A DNA stretch of 64,000 bases from Phoronis australis (lineage: Eukaryota > Phoronida > Phoronidae). Positions within the stretch are counted from its first letter, which is position 1. Every line of letters begins with the position of its first letter. A model generated the notes under the pieces. That model was not told where the DNA came from. It was given only the letters and a program-made list of their open reading frames with translations, and ran no database searches. Both the position numbers and the translations under genes were made by a program. Below are positions 1-13,600 of this stretch, one piece after another. The stretch covers positions 69,984 to 133,983 of the forward strand of contig NMRA01000734.1 in NCBI GenBank assembly GCA_002633005.1, in the 5' to 3' direction.

Positions 1-3000
1 TTCACTGAAACTTTCCAGATATAATATTTGGTCATCAGCCTCAAAAATGATTATAAGATTTTCGATAAAAAGGCCTATTTTTGCGTAATGTAACAAAGGC
101 GAATACGACTTCCGTTTTTTACAAAGATACAAATCGGTAAATAAAACAACAAGAATGGATCAACTGAAATTTGAAATTTTCGGATGTAATAACTTCCTTT
201 GTCAACAAAAACAGAAAAAAAAATCTGTTTTTGTTGACAAAGGAAGTTATTACATCCGAAAATTTCAAATTTCAGTCGATCCATGCTTGTTGTTTTATTT
301 ACCAATTTATATTCTACATTTCATGAAACAATAGTATCCTTGGGAGGATCTGGATCGCCTTATTTAGTTTCAGATTTATTTTCTACGTAACAAAGATACC
401 TTACGTTTTGCTTGTTGATTTGTCATAGAAACCAAACAAAAAGAGTGATAAAAAATTCCTAACAAAGTTTTTGAGGTAACTGGTGACGGAAGTTTTCATT
501 TAAAAAAGCTTCATTAAAATCGACCGAGGGGTTATTTTGCTATGAATGTACCTTTCTTAAAAATAAAATTTTGGCTTAAAAAGGTTTTTACGTAAAAATA
601 ATAATGGTACAGTTAAGACAAAAAGTATTTTCACATTCGCTTATGAATTTTCGGTATCGGACACACCCAAATCAGTAGATGTGACATAGGGGCGTACCAC
701 TCCAGAGACAAAGAATAGGCGGGGTAGCCAGATATGCTTCGAGTGGCAGTGAAATAAGGCCACGGCGGATACCCGTTAACAAAAGAGAATCGCCAGTGAA
801 ATATGTCACAAGTTAAAGAATTCTTTAGTTCACGGCTTGACGTGCGTTGTGCGCTATAGTTTACACGCATTAAAGGCAGCTGACTGCACCATGCCTTAGT
901 TGTTCACCGAATATCTGAGACAGAACAGAGCGTTGTTCAGGTAAAGGCAACAGGGTATTAAGACCATTCCGACCAATACACAACCGAAAGAACAACCATA
1001 AAAATTATGAGAACATTTTATTCACGTTTGGTTTGCAAATACAAAACGTACCAAACTTGAACTAGCAACAGCTTTGTATACCTACTCACAAAAATCAGTT
1101 TCTAAAAATATAAAACTGAGATGGAAACATAATACATTTCTGGTAGTAATCTAAATACTGTCATGTCCCTGAATACCAACATAGGCTTACCAAAATACCA
1201 GTCATCGGTCTTAAAGACCCACGCAGCGCTGATGAGGTCATCCAGAAATGGCAAAGTTCAAAGTGTGACGGTGACCTTTCCCATTAAACCAATCAATGAA
1301 CTCCATTGGGTCCATGGTTTTTCACGTGTAATTAGGAGTACTATCTTGACCAATAGAAAAGCAAAACAGAGGCTTCCAGCCCAAAACATGGACCAAAACA
1401 ACGGTTTCAAAGACTGTGCTGCATGGAATTATGCATGTGTTGTTAAAAATATGTCAAAATCAAACACACATCCATACCGTATATGCGTGTATTGAGGCCC
1501 TTGCGAAATAATGCTGTTTTTCAGTCAAAGATTTTTAACGCTATTTTGCAGAAATGCGCATGCGCATAAGTTTTGCTTATAGACGCAAGTGTCCCTTGAA
1601 CAGGCGCATGTATTATGGATGCAGGAACATCCAGTGTCCTCAACAAGTGTATAAACATGCCAACACCAAACATTCATATGCCACCTTGTTTGACAGGGCA
1701 TTTTCTAAATTATAACCAGGATAAAAACCTTCTCTCGCGCTCACTAGCAAAGTTTTACATAATGGTAGGCAGTAACACTACAGGTCCAGTTCACGGACTA
1801 ATTACTGTATTATTTGTAAAGGATGAAAAAGTACATTATCAATCGCAACAGAAAGGAAATGTTTGATTGGCTCAAACCATTTCATTAACTTTTTCAATGA
1901 AAAACAGAGCTAACGGTATTCAATTGAAGAACAAACGAAATGCTGCAATTTAAAAACATGTATATGAAGTACGGTATAGGTTTATCATGAGGGCCTTCAT
2001 CATTCGAAACATTACTCACAACATTCCATGAGCCAATTGTAACTGAAAATATCTTAAAAAGAAATGGGATGGGCCTATATAGACAAATTACTATCATACA
2101 TTGTTTTACTCAAATGGTTCATCGATAGGTCCAAGTGTCTGATACCTGATACAGGTTCAACTTGGAATACCAGTGCAAGGGCCTAAATATGCGCATACAC
2201 GGTAAGTATAAAAACATAGACTACACTTCTAAGTACATCAAAACATGCCTTGTGATTGAATGCATGGATCAGTCTAGATCCTTACATTCTGACCAATCAC
2301 AGGTCTTCAAGATCTGTCATGAGGGTACAAAATACCACAACAATGTTTAACAATCACGGTCAATTTCATTTGATAAGGTTTTGCCAAGCAGAATTGCATC
2401 TCTTCTGATTTAACAACTCTGCTTTCCCAAAGGATTTTGAAAAATCAAAGTCGCTACTAAACTGGAGGGCATTATTTCTACACAATCCAGTAGATATGTA
2501 TCCTGTACTAACAATTGGCTGACTATTGGCATTATTTCTTCATGAATCAGTAGTTATACATAACAGTTAGGTGAACACAAATAAAAAATCAGTTTGCAGT
2601 TTGTAAAAGACAATGTTTGATGGGACTTCACAAAATGTACACAGACTGATGTAAAGTTAAATGAAATCTATAATACCTGAATGTTCATCTCCTGAGAAGT
2701 ATATCTTTAATCAGTTTTTTGCTCAAGGATTCCTAATATCCTCAAATGTACAAAAGCACAACTAGATAACTTCTATACTGTGTAGATTGGCTTAGCACTG
2801 GTGTTCATGTTCAGACAACACACCACCAAATGGCACACTAAGCAAAGCATGGATCTGAAACATTACCTTGTCTATCCACTTCTTGTAGACCTTTTGAATT
2901 TGCACCATGGGAGTAAAAATTCATAAGTACAATTTTTTGTTAAAATGGTCATATTATATACCACCTCGTGAGTTCTGTAAAACATAAACTAGAAATGAAA

Positions 3001-4537
3001 TAAAACATTGTAAAAATTTAACACAACAATGATATACCTTTGAGTAACTTAGCTGTCTTAAAACCTGTTTATGCAAAAAGACTGAACAATATAGAAAAAT
3101 AGAAGTCTTTTTGACAATTCTAAATAAAAGCTGAACTAAGTAGCAATGTCTGTTATGGCCTGGAATGTTCACTACTTTCTGTTCAAACAATTAACGTTAC
3201 ACACAACACAAAAACTGTGACAAATCCCAATGTGTGCCTCCAGACTCACATTCACATTGATTTCACAATTTAAACTTTCCACAATTTGTACTCGACAATT
3301 TTGAGCTCTTATGATGTGAAATTTCAGTTCATGTAAATACAGCGTTTGACATCATCCTGGATTGACCAATAATAAAAGGAGATGTAAGAATTGTTTTCCA
3401 GTCTCTGGTGGTGCTAGCTATATAATCTTAGAGGTCTATTTCATGAGAAATGACTAAGACTTCAAAGTCAGAAATTTGGTTTTATGCTCCAAAATTCTTT
3501 CTGAAAAATAATTAACAGTTAACTGTACAAAAATCTAAAGTATCTGAGAAGGTACACATAACTGCTAGGCACTGAAGTAATTTCAATTATTTCTAGATTG
3601 TGATGTACTCTTAATTACTTGACTAAATTTGTTGCAGTAACACAAGACCAAATTTCAGTTCTGGATTTTAATGTTATGTAAAACCCTAGAAAATTTTCAA
3701 AAATTGGCTAACTGTGGAACATCGTGTCTCCCAAGATGATCGGAGAAATAACTGAAACATCGAGCCAATGTAAATAGGCTAAAGTTTGGTGCAAATAGAC
3801 CAACAGATTTTAGAAATACTGTTCCAACATCACATCTCAGAAACAACTGATTAAAGTCATTAAAAACTTTCTAATACTATACTTTAAACATTGATCTCCA
3901 AAACGCTGTAAGGAATTGTTTAAAATAGTCCAATTTGGCATACAGGGCCTATCAAAAATATAATTTTTATCAGTTTTGCAATAAAAGTTGCATAAAAAAG
4001 AATAAAATGATAACTTAGTAAACTGTAAAAGCACATTTCTTTTTTGGCTAAATCTTACAAAAACACATGATCATTTGACCCAATTAATGGGAGATTGACA
4101 AAAAGCAAATTCTACAGGGTTTCTACTTTCGGAAAATATACACCTTTAAAGAGTTAGAATCTACAGTTTTCTAGACGTTTGGCTACATATGAAGACTTAT
4201 CACATTCCATGAAACAGACCTCATATGTTTTAGCAGCTGCAACTCAGCACACAAATTAATAATAACAACCACTATTACTTACGAGGTCATCAGATTGAAC
4301 AGATGTTATTTACCGCAGAGTTCAAACCCTGATGCACGAAGTCCACAGCAAGTTTTTTTACCTCCACTTTGAAGTGTTAATGTGCCAGCTAATATTTGGC
4401 CACTAAAACCGATTGCTTCCAGCCAATTTGCTTTTGTTGCATAAAATGGCAATCTCACTGACTCCCACTTCTTCAAAAGCTCACTAAAATGCTTGAAGCT
4501 CTGGAGCGCACATCCACTCTTGACTAAAGAGTTTCTT
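1..4537. other. 3' flank of gene A; no gene recognised
   Basis: AT-rich sequence with short ORFs of random composition. It probably contains the gene A 3' UTR near its right end (no clear minus-strand AATAAA was picked out). The inverted repeat at 131-308 is the only clear structure. A minus-strand ATG followed by a GTAATG donor (2867-2908) was seen but is too short to call. Confidence 0.6.
131..308. repeat. Near-perfect inverted repeat, arms about 84 bp
   Basis: The two arms, from AAATCGGTAAATAAAACAAC on the left to its mirror ending near 308, differ at about three positions and are separated by a spacer of about nine bases (A-run ending in T). It could be a foldback element or a MITE without a core. 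No coding function; an ORF on the minus strand here is an artefact of the symmetry. Confidence 0.85.
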
Positions 4538-4662
4538 TCAGTGCTCAGTGGAAAGTCTACTGGTCTTTTCTTCATCACGAGAGCTCTCACGACTCAAGTT
4601 AAATGACTGCTCGCTGTCGGCACTACTTAAGCGGAGAATTTTGAACGGCACTGCCTGGTCCA
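4538..4662 (-). CDS. Gene A exon 10: terminal exon and stop
   Basis: 125-nt exon after acceptor TTTTTTCAG. With the phase from exon 9 it reads VDQAVPFKILRLSSADSEQS and ends RLSTEH followed by TGA at 4540-4538. Gene B's last exon has a similar layout (LPPKIPRLVADEDSSS), which supports the assignment despite the 3.8-kb intron. A longer ORF in another frame overlaps it (4306-4590) and is taken as a shadow. Confidence 0.7.
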
Positions 4663-7600
4663 CTGAAAAAAGAAAGCACCACACACGTCTAAAGTTTTTG
4701 TAAAATTGATACAAAAATTAACCTTACAACAGCTTTTCTTCTCCACAAAAAGTCCTTCAAACTAGAAGACATTATAATCTACCTAAAAATTTAAGAAAAG
4801 ACAATTGGCAAAATTGCAAAATTCTTCAAAAGCTAAATACATTGTTTAGATGCACAAAAGTGCAAATGATTCAGATTTTCTCTGTCAATGAATTGTCCAT
4901 GAACAAAACAGAATTCCACATGTTAGTCATGTAGCAGACCAACCTCGTTCCATTGAACATCAAAGGAACTTGGTTGTTAACGTACTGAAAGGAGTACCCC
5001 GCAACGAGGTTCAACTGCATGTGATTAATTAAAAAGTGTTTACCACAATGAAGAGTTGACAAATTCAACAACAGTAAAATGGATGCTGACTGATTTCTAA
5101 GCTCTGTTCCTCAGGAAAATGACAGATATCAACAATGGAAAGTCATCTGTTAAGACGTAACTAATAAAAGCAGACGCTACATGAAATTGATTGCCAACTA
5201 ACTCTAATTTTCTCATTGAACATTCACACAAGGATTTTTAGAAAAAAACCCACAAAATAGTCTTTAAGCAAAAAAAAAATGGCAGTCATAAACATCACTC
5301 GTGAGTAATAGTTGATGTGACATAAGGAACAATCCATGTAATAATAATGTGATATAAGGAACAATCCCTGTAACAGTGGATGTGATGTAAGGAACAATCC
5401 CTGTAACAGTGGATGTGATGTAAGGAACAATCCCTGTAACAGTGGATGTGATGTAAGGAACAATCCCTGTAACAGTGGATGTGATGTGAGGAACAATCCC
5501 TGTAACAGTGGATGTGATGTGAGGAACAATCCCTGTAACAGTGGATTGATGTGAGGAACAATCCCTGTAACAGTGGATGTGATGTAAGGAACAATCCCTG
5601 TAACAGTGGATGTGATGTGAGGAACAATCCCTGTAACAGTGGATGTGATGTGAGGAACAATCCCTGTAACAGTGGATGTGATGTGAGGAACAATCCCTGT
5701 AACAGTGGATGTGATGTAAGGAACAGTCCCTGTAACAGTGGATTGATGTAAGGAACAATCCCTGTAACAGTGGATGTGATGTAAGAAACAATCCCTGTAA
5801 CACTGGATGTGATGTAAGGACCAATCCTTGTAACAGTGGATGTGATGTAAGGAACAATCACTGTAACAGTGGATGTGATGTAAGGAACAATCTCTGTAAC
5901 AGTGGATGTGATGTAAGGAACAATACCTATCATACCAGATGTAATGTAAGGAACAGTTCGCGTAATAGTGGATGAGATGTAAGGAACAATCCATATTATC
6001 TTGTGGAACGCAGGGGCCAAAGATAGATGAAAACTCAATTTCAGTGACAGCAAAACAATCATAAACACCAAATGCACTCAATCATGTGCCCGTGTATCAC
6101 ACACTGTGTAAAAATATAAAATCGAGAGGCCAGCGCAGTGGAATTATCTGACGGGATATCGAAATTAGTATGGTACAACTGTGTTAAAGTGTGTACTGTT
6201 ACAACTTTGTTAATGTTGTATCTGTGCTCGCTAAAAACAAGGTGCAGAAAAGGTATTTTGCACTAGAGAAAAACTGGATTTCCGGAATGGACCGTTATAA
6301 ACAACGTTTGCTGTAACGCGTTTCGATGGTAAAAGAATATCCCGGTTATTGTAACCAAATGTTAAAAATTGGAACCTCTGCCAATAAACTCGTGTAAAAC
6401 AATCTGCATAATGCCATGATTTTATGTCATATTCCCAGACAATATCACATTATCTCATCCACTTAGAAACATGTTATGTACCGTCACCTTTCTATCAAAA
6501 AAGAAACAACCCAATTCATATTTGCTTAACATAAAAATTAATGACGGGGTAAGTATTTCATGTAGCTCTCTTTCTCTGAGACTCTTCACATAGCGTGGCC
6601 GGCTTGATAAAAGTAGCTGCAATCGTGGCAAAATCAGAACTCACTAATCAAAATAGAATATCGCGGTTACTAAAATAATTCATGTTGAAACCGATCACAT
6701 TGTGTGGGCTCCACTGTCCTTGTTTATTGAATAGACTTACATGTTGATTCTCTGCGCTGTTAGCTCGATGTATAAGATATTCTTATTTTAGCAGGTCCAG
6801 CGTCACCCTGATTGAAGACTCTGCGAGTAACCTGCCGAGCAGGTTGGATTCAATTTTGAAGACGGAACACAATTAAATTGTAAACATTTTTATTATATTT
6901 TCCAGTCTGAGGATAAAATAATGCGTGAACAGACTTGTCCAATTATTCGGTGAACATTGATCTCACTACTGCCACACATCTGATCTGTGTTTACCACACG
7001 GACTCATACACCAGTTTGTCCAGCATGCAATGCTCCTGCACATCTAACCAGAGAATACATAAGTGCAAGAGTACCAAACACACTCAGCGTATTTACAATT
7101 ATCTGAGCCTTCATTCCTAATAAAAGCAAGATGGATAATGAGGGTAAGCGAAACAGGTGAAGAGCACAGAAGAAAACGAAATATACTGCACAGATGAACA
7201 GCAACACACAAGCCAACTCGACAGGTATGCACCTGCTTGAGTAGATTGTAATACAACTCTGTTACCTCAGCTTGTGTACACTACAACAGTGTGCATTGTT
7301 GTATCCATTCCTAATACGCTACCACATAATCACTCCCACATTTTATGAAATGTCACTTGTAAGCAACACCTCTATTGCCTGGGTTTAGTGACTAACCTCT
7401 TAATTTTTCAACTTGGACATTATAATACAACCTGCTACTGAAACCTACATGTTTCATACCATGGACACCATCATTAGAACCCTTTTACAGAGAGACCTAT
7501 GTGTGCACCCTAGGCTCGTGCTAGCCGCTTGCCATTGGTGAATTCTGAGTGGCACTGGCGATTGTAAAGCTAAGCCCATTAGCCAACTTGGTGAATGCTT

Positions 7601-10600
7601 TTGCAGCTTGACAATAAAAATCAAATTTGGGAAACCTATTCGCGTGTCGACTCACAGTCAGCTCGAATCAAGTGGTGCAGTTAACGACATTCTTACTTCG
7701 ATTCCTCGTCCTAAAATAGCAAGCGAATGTTCCATTTCATGTCCGTCACTCCCCCTAAAACCATTCTTTTACTGTAACAAAATGTTCAACTGTGTAGGGG
7801 TGGGGGGGGAAGATCTCATATATCGCATTAGTCGGGACTATTTTGGCAGCTTCCAAAGAAAGCAAGGTAAAGCAGATGTCATGATTTAGAGTTATGTTGC
7901 AAGATACAAGTAATATTAATGTTTTACTTACCTAAATGCCTTTCTCATCAAAATGTCCGCGAGGCAGACGTATCCCCGCCGCCGTAACCCAGGGATGGGG
8001 GGGGGGGAGGGGTCAGGGTCCCTACCAATTTTTTAGGTCAAAATCAATGCAATGTGTAACCCGGGATAGGGGCAATTTTTTGGGTCAACATAAATCCGGC
8101 ATACCCCCGCCATAACCCGAGGATAGGGAGAAAGTGTTTGAATAATAATTTTTGAAAATGGCTAAAAGTGTTCAGATGTTTTAGCCATTTTGGCTAATAC
8201 CTTTAAAAGTCTAGCGCGAGCCTAGGCACCTGCTAGAGCATGGTTGACAGGATATGAGTCATCCCACTCATAATGAATTAGGTGTCAAATAGGCGATTGT
8301 GAGCTCATTAAGTTGACAGTTGACATTGACACTTCCTGTACACTCCTATCTATAAAAAACTGAATGTCTGACAGCTTGCAATACTACTAAAATGAAGCGA
8401 TGCCTACAGATTGTATATCTGCATCACTACTATCCCATAATGCTTTGTGTTACGACGCCTTGCACTATCCGTAAAATTACTATTCCCAAAACTTACCAGA
8501 ATCTTGTTTCTGTATCTTTGGCCTTGACACCACTTCTTCCTCAGAATCTAAAAAATTCAAATTTAGTGATTTAGTGATTCAAGAACTGCAATTTGTAGTT
8601 TGAACCTTCCTTGAACTTTTTAAAAGTACTTGACGAGGTCTATTTACATGCCAAATATTAGACATCTTAGTCAAAGGGCGTCGGACATACAGCACCATTG
8701 CAAAATTGGAAAATCTCAAATGAAAAATGGATGTAAATATCTTTCAGCAGTTGAAAACATTTATTGACATACCAAATTTCTCAAGAATTAGTCAAAAGAC
8801 CACAGAGCTAGAGCTCCGTGAAGGAAGCTTTTGAAAACTGGCTGCTGCAGCAGCACCACATATGGACCAATTTCACCTGCAAGTAACAGGCTTCAGGATT
8901 TTACTGAAATACATGTTATGAGCAAATTTCACAGACCATCACAAAGCAAATTCATTTCACCAAGCAATTACCAACGCACTAAACAACTGCAACAAGTACC
9001 TGACATGGCTTCATCCATATTAGTATCACCATCTGAAGATGACGATTCAGAGTCGCTTTTTGGAATCGGTACACCAATATTGAGACTCTAAAACAAGAAA
9101 AAAATCAAAGGGCATGGGAATTTTCTTAAGCACTTAGCACTGCATCTTTCCATCGGTCAAAAATCACTGATAATGACTGACAGACAATGGATAGAATGAG
9201 GAACAACAAATGACCTACTTGTGGTGCTACCCGAGTAAAACCATTTGACAATAGGACTGTCCGGATTACACAGCGACACTCGAATCTCGCTGTATTTACC
9301 CAGAATGCCATAAAAATCCATCAGGCACATCTGCTGCCACTACAATTTCACAGGTTATTTGTTGTCCGATTCTTTACAAGTTTTTTCTCTGTTGCATTAC
9401 TCTGTCCTTCCAATGCCAACGAAGTACTACTGCTGAGCTGTGGGCTGCAACTCTGACGTGAGAAAGTTTGATAAACTGGACAAAATATTTGTGGATGGCG
9501 TGATTTGAAATTCTTCAACTTCCCTACATCCATGAGAGATACGAAAATGTGCCTGATTTCCAAAACGAGGTCACACGATGCTTTCTTATCTCCAGGACAA
9601 AGGAGAGTTCTATCATTGTATAATCAGGGATGGCCCTATTGACTGGTGTTGGTGCATTACCACCAGTATCTCTGCATCAAATTTTGTCAAAATCACTCAA
9701 GCAGTTTCAACAGACTATAAACAAAAGATCAGAACTAAAATGGTAACTTGGACTCTGGGATGCAAAAGTAACCCAAACATTAAAACAAGAGCAACGCGGA
9801 GCATTGAAATGCGCCCACGAATGTATCGCAAATGGTGTGCTTTTAGGGTTATTTATTTGTATCATAAAAATGGCCACTGGATGGCGCAAAAATGTACAAT
9901 CCATCCAAAAATGGGACATATTTCATAAAATTCTGTCAAAGAACTTTAGAGAAACAAAGGAAAACAGAACAAAATGAAATTGCCACTTGTGGGCACAGTG
10001 TCCGTTCCATCCGCCTGAAAGTCGTCGTCTGTTATCTTCATATAAATTCACTTAATAAATATAATAAAGATCCTGCAGTGGATTTTGGAGATACAGCTTT
10101 GGGCGCAAAAAAAAAACTACCTCTAGGAGGCGCCACAGTATTCAGTCGCCATCATCAAACGTCCTCTTCACACTGAAAACATATACGCCAATTTTCAAAA
10201 CCATCCCTAGAATGATTTGGTTTATCGAGGGGTGGACGCCAAAAACAAGATTTGAAAACAACAATAATGGCCACCAGGTTGCGCAAAATAACTTGATTCC
10301 ATCCAAAAACAGGACGATAGAGTCATCTCACCAATAGATGCCTATATTCAAAATTTTATGAAAATATGTTGAGGACCTTGGAAGATACAGACTGGTAAAC
10401 ATAAAAAACTAAAATTGCCACTAGGGGGCACACCTGTAGTCAGATCCGTCTGAAAGTCGTAGTCGTCCATTGTCAACATCATATAAAAACACTTGCTAAA
10501 TTAAGAAAAGATCCTGCAAACAGTTTGATAGATACAGCCATGAGCGCAAAAAAACAAAACTGCCATTAGGAGGCGCCACAGTAGTCGAACTAGTTGGAAA

Positions 10601-13600
10601 ATTGACGTCAGCCATCCACTTCATAGTAAAAACATACATGCAAATTTTCACAAGTATCCTGAGAGCAGTTTGGTTGATAGACGAGTGGACGCCAAAAAAC
10701 AGACTCAAAAACAGTAAAAATGGCCACTAGGTGGCGCAAACTAGGTCGAATCCATCTGAAAACGGAGAGATAGCGTCACCTAATTAACAGATGCCTGTAT
10801 GCCAGATTTTATGAAAATATGTTGAGGACCTTTGAACAAACAGAGGTAAACGTAAAAAAAATAAAATTGCCACTAGGTGGCACACCAGCAGTCAGATCCG
10901 TCTGAAAGTCGTCATCCTTCATTGTTAATATCACATAAATACACTTACTAAATTTAGTTAAGATCCTGCGAACGGTTTAGGGGATATAGCCATAGGCGCA
11001 AAAAAAAAACTGCCACTAGGAGGCGCCACAGTAGTCGGAAAATCATCGTCAGCTGTCCACTTCATAGTAAGAACATACATGCCAATTTTCACAATCATCC
11101 TTTGAGCAGTTTGATTGATAGAGGGGTGGGCGCAAAAAGACTCAAAAACAGTAAAAATGGCCACTAGGTGGTGCAAACTTTGTCAAATCCATCTGAAAAC
11201 GGGAGGATAGTGTCATCTCACTAATAGGTGTCTACATACCAAATTTTATGAAAATCCATTCAGGACTTTTGAAGATACAGAGGTAAACGTAAAAAACTAA
11301 AATTGCCATTAGGGGGCACACCGGTAGTCGGATCTATCCGAAAGTTCGCTCATGCCGTTCCATCCATGGGAGGAACACATGTGCAAAAGTTCATGAACAT
11401 ACGTCAAGGCATTTTGGAGATAGAGCAGCGGAAGCCCGACGGACGGAGATGACGGCATAATGCGTCCACATATAAATATGTGGGCGCATAAAAATCAGCT
11501 AATAACGGCATATCTCCATCTTTGTCAAATGCCATCAAGACTTGAGGTTAGAGATAATTAGCAAACAAGCTGAAGTAATTATAGACAGCGACAGTGTGAA
11601 GACTTCATGAAAATTAAGTGGACTTCACAAACTTGCAACTATCACTAAAGGAAACTTTCAGTTGGTAGTATGCTAACACAGGGAATGCTAATGGTCTTGT
11701 ATTACACACACGGGCGTGGAGTCTATTCCTGATACTTGGCATTTTCTACATAAGTTTACTTTTGTGCAAACTCAAGATGATTATCTATAATTCTATGCAC
11801 GAATATACAATAAATGGCTTAGGAGGATAACCCAATAATCCTAACATGCACTCAATGACCCATCATGGAGGCTAAAAGTTAAGAGTCTGAAAATGAAATC
11901 TTGAGTTTTTATCTTGAATCTGGACGACATCAAATGTGAACTTAGACTACACCATTTTCATAAACCATAATGTACTCGACCACAAACTAATTACAATTAT
12001 CTTGAGTTCACACGAACATAGCGTGGAAAATGCCAAAAATAATTTCGAGTTTCATTTTGAGAAGAAAGATTAGAACCTTGCCAATGGTCGCTTTGATTAC
12101 TGGCCGTTAAAGGTAAATACAATGCACATGTAAGAGTTTACCTCGATCATTTCCTCCACCCTTGTCGCTTTCTCATTTTTACCAACATCATTCAGGAACC
12201 TGACATATCGACAAAGGTCGTCCCAAAAAACATCGTGCTCATCACTACCCTTCCCAATATCTTTAGCGACAAATCCTTTTTCTTTGCATATCCGTAGAAC
12301 ACCATCAAATTCTTTTTCCGCATTCTCTACGTGCTTGGAATAATCCACTGAAACAAATGAGTCAACATGAAACATACAGTAATGCAGTACAGAAGCACTG
12401 GTCTAGACACAAAAATTGAGCAGAGAGTTCGTGGTGTATATGGTTTTATTGCCACATTTGGTCTAGAGTAAAACTTGCAAAATGACAGGCACAGAATCAG
12501 TGGAACCATAGGCAGCAATCCAAATTACCCAACTACTATTATTGATTCATTACTGAAATGATAACATAATAACATAACACTAGACGAAAGACAATGGTAA
12601 AAAAATTATTGACAAGAAGCATGGTGACTCATAAGTCGTGGGTTTTCATGAGCTACGCATGAACAGAGTTGACTGATAATAACCCTGACAAAACCAAAAG
12701 ATAGCGAGCACATCACAATTGTGGTCATACACCCATGGACGAAGATAAGAATCACCCCCAACCCCATTAAAGTCGTAAGACAAAATTCCATCCACACACC
12801 CAAGTCAACACCAATTTTCCCATCGTGTATTGAAACCATAAACAACTTACACATTCTTACAATGGTTTTGAAATTATGAGTTCAAAAGAATTTCTCAAAA
12901 AGGTGTCGAACAACAAGTTTTGATGTAGGTTACTTACTGGCATAAATCTCATCTTTTTGGTACAAAAACTGGGCCAAAAAGCATAGTTGGTTCTAGTTTT
13001 AATTTAGGTGGCACTCATACTTGCCAGACAATGTGTCACCATGATGCAGGCTTCAGTTGGGGGGGGGGAGGGGGTGGGAACTTCGTCTACAGCGCTGCCG
13101 TCATTTTTCAAATACAATCTGGGATGGTTATTGGGGCGTAAACATTCGGTGACATCACAGATAACTTGATAAATGTAAAAACAACTTGTCCAAAGAACAA
13201 CACTTATGCCTTGAGCATAATACAATTGAAGGCACGGGTCTACTGTAACAAGCTTTTGGTGTATGACTGAACAAAAAGAAAAGACTGCAAGTTTCAGTGA
13301 AAGCGGGCCTCAAAATTCATGGAAAGAACACATACTTGGATCATTTGCATGAACATTTTTTGAAGCATGTGCTATCTGATCACACTGAAGTTAAATATCA
13401 CCACCTAAAACGCAAAATACAAATCAGATTGCAAGACCAAAGCTATCGATGACGTCACTTGATATATGTGAGACTAAAACAGTCCCACAATGCACCTAGA
13501 AGGCACCAGAAATTAAATTTTGATGATTTAAATTTCAAACACTGAATGCTTTCAATCTGAAATTTTTTGAAAGTTGCGATTGTCAATCAAGTTGAAATTT

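Noticed and set aside
2867-2908. Minus-strand ATG followed by 14 codons and a GTAATG donor
   Set aside because: Too short, with no clear continuation in frame and no link to a recognised domain.
4306-4590. 94-residue minus-strand ORF
   Set aside because: It overlaps the gene A terminal exon in another frame; the exon frame matches the gene B tail and closes the coding length exactly.
5224-6081. Three overlapping minus-strand ORFs of 197-285 residues and a plus-strand ORF
   Set aside because: They read through the 33-bp minisatellite, whose unit is a multiple of three without stops; the protein is only the repeat in different frames.
7960-8130. G-run region with repeated TAACCC..GGATAGGG phrases as a possible promoter or G-quadruplex element
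   Set aside because: Only loosely repeated, inside gene A intron 9, and no boundary or function could be supported.
9809-11489. CRISPR array
   Set aside because: Repeat units are about 146 and 440 bp, diverged, in a eukaryotic intron; there are no short spacers or cas genes.
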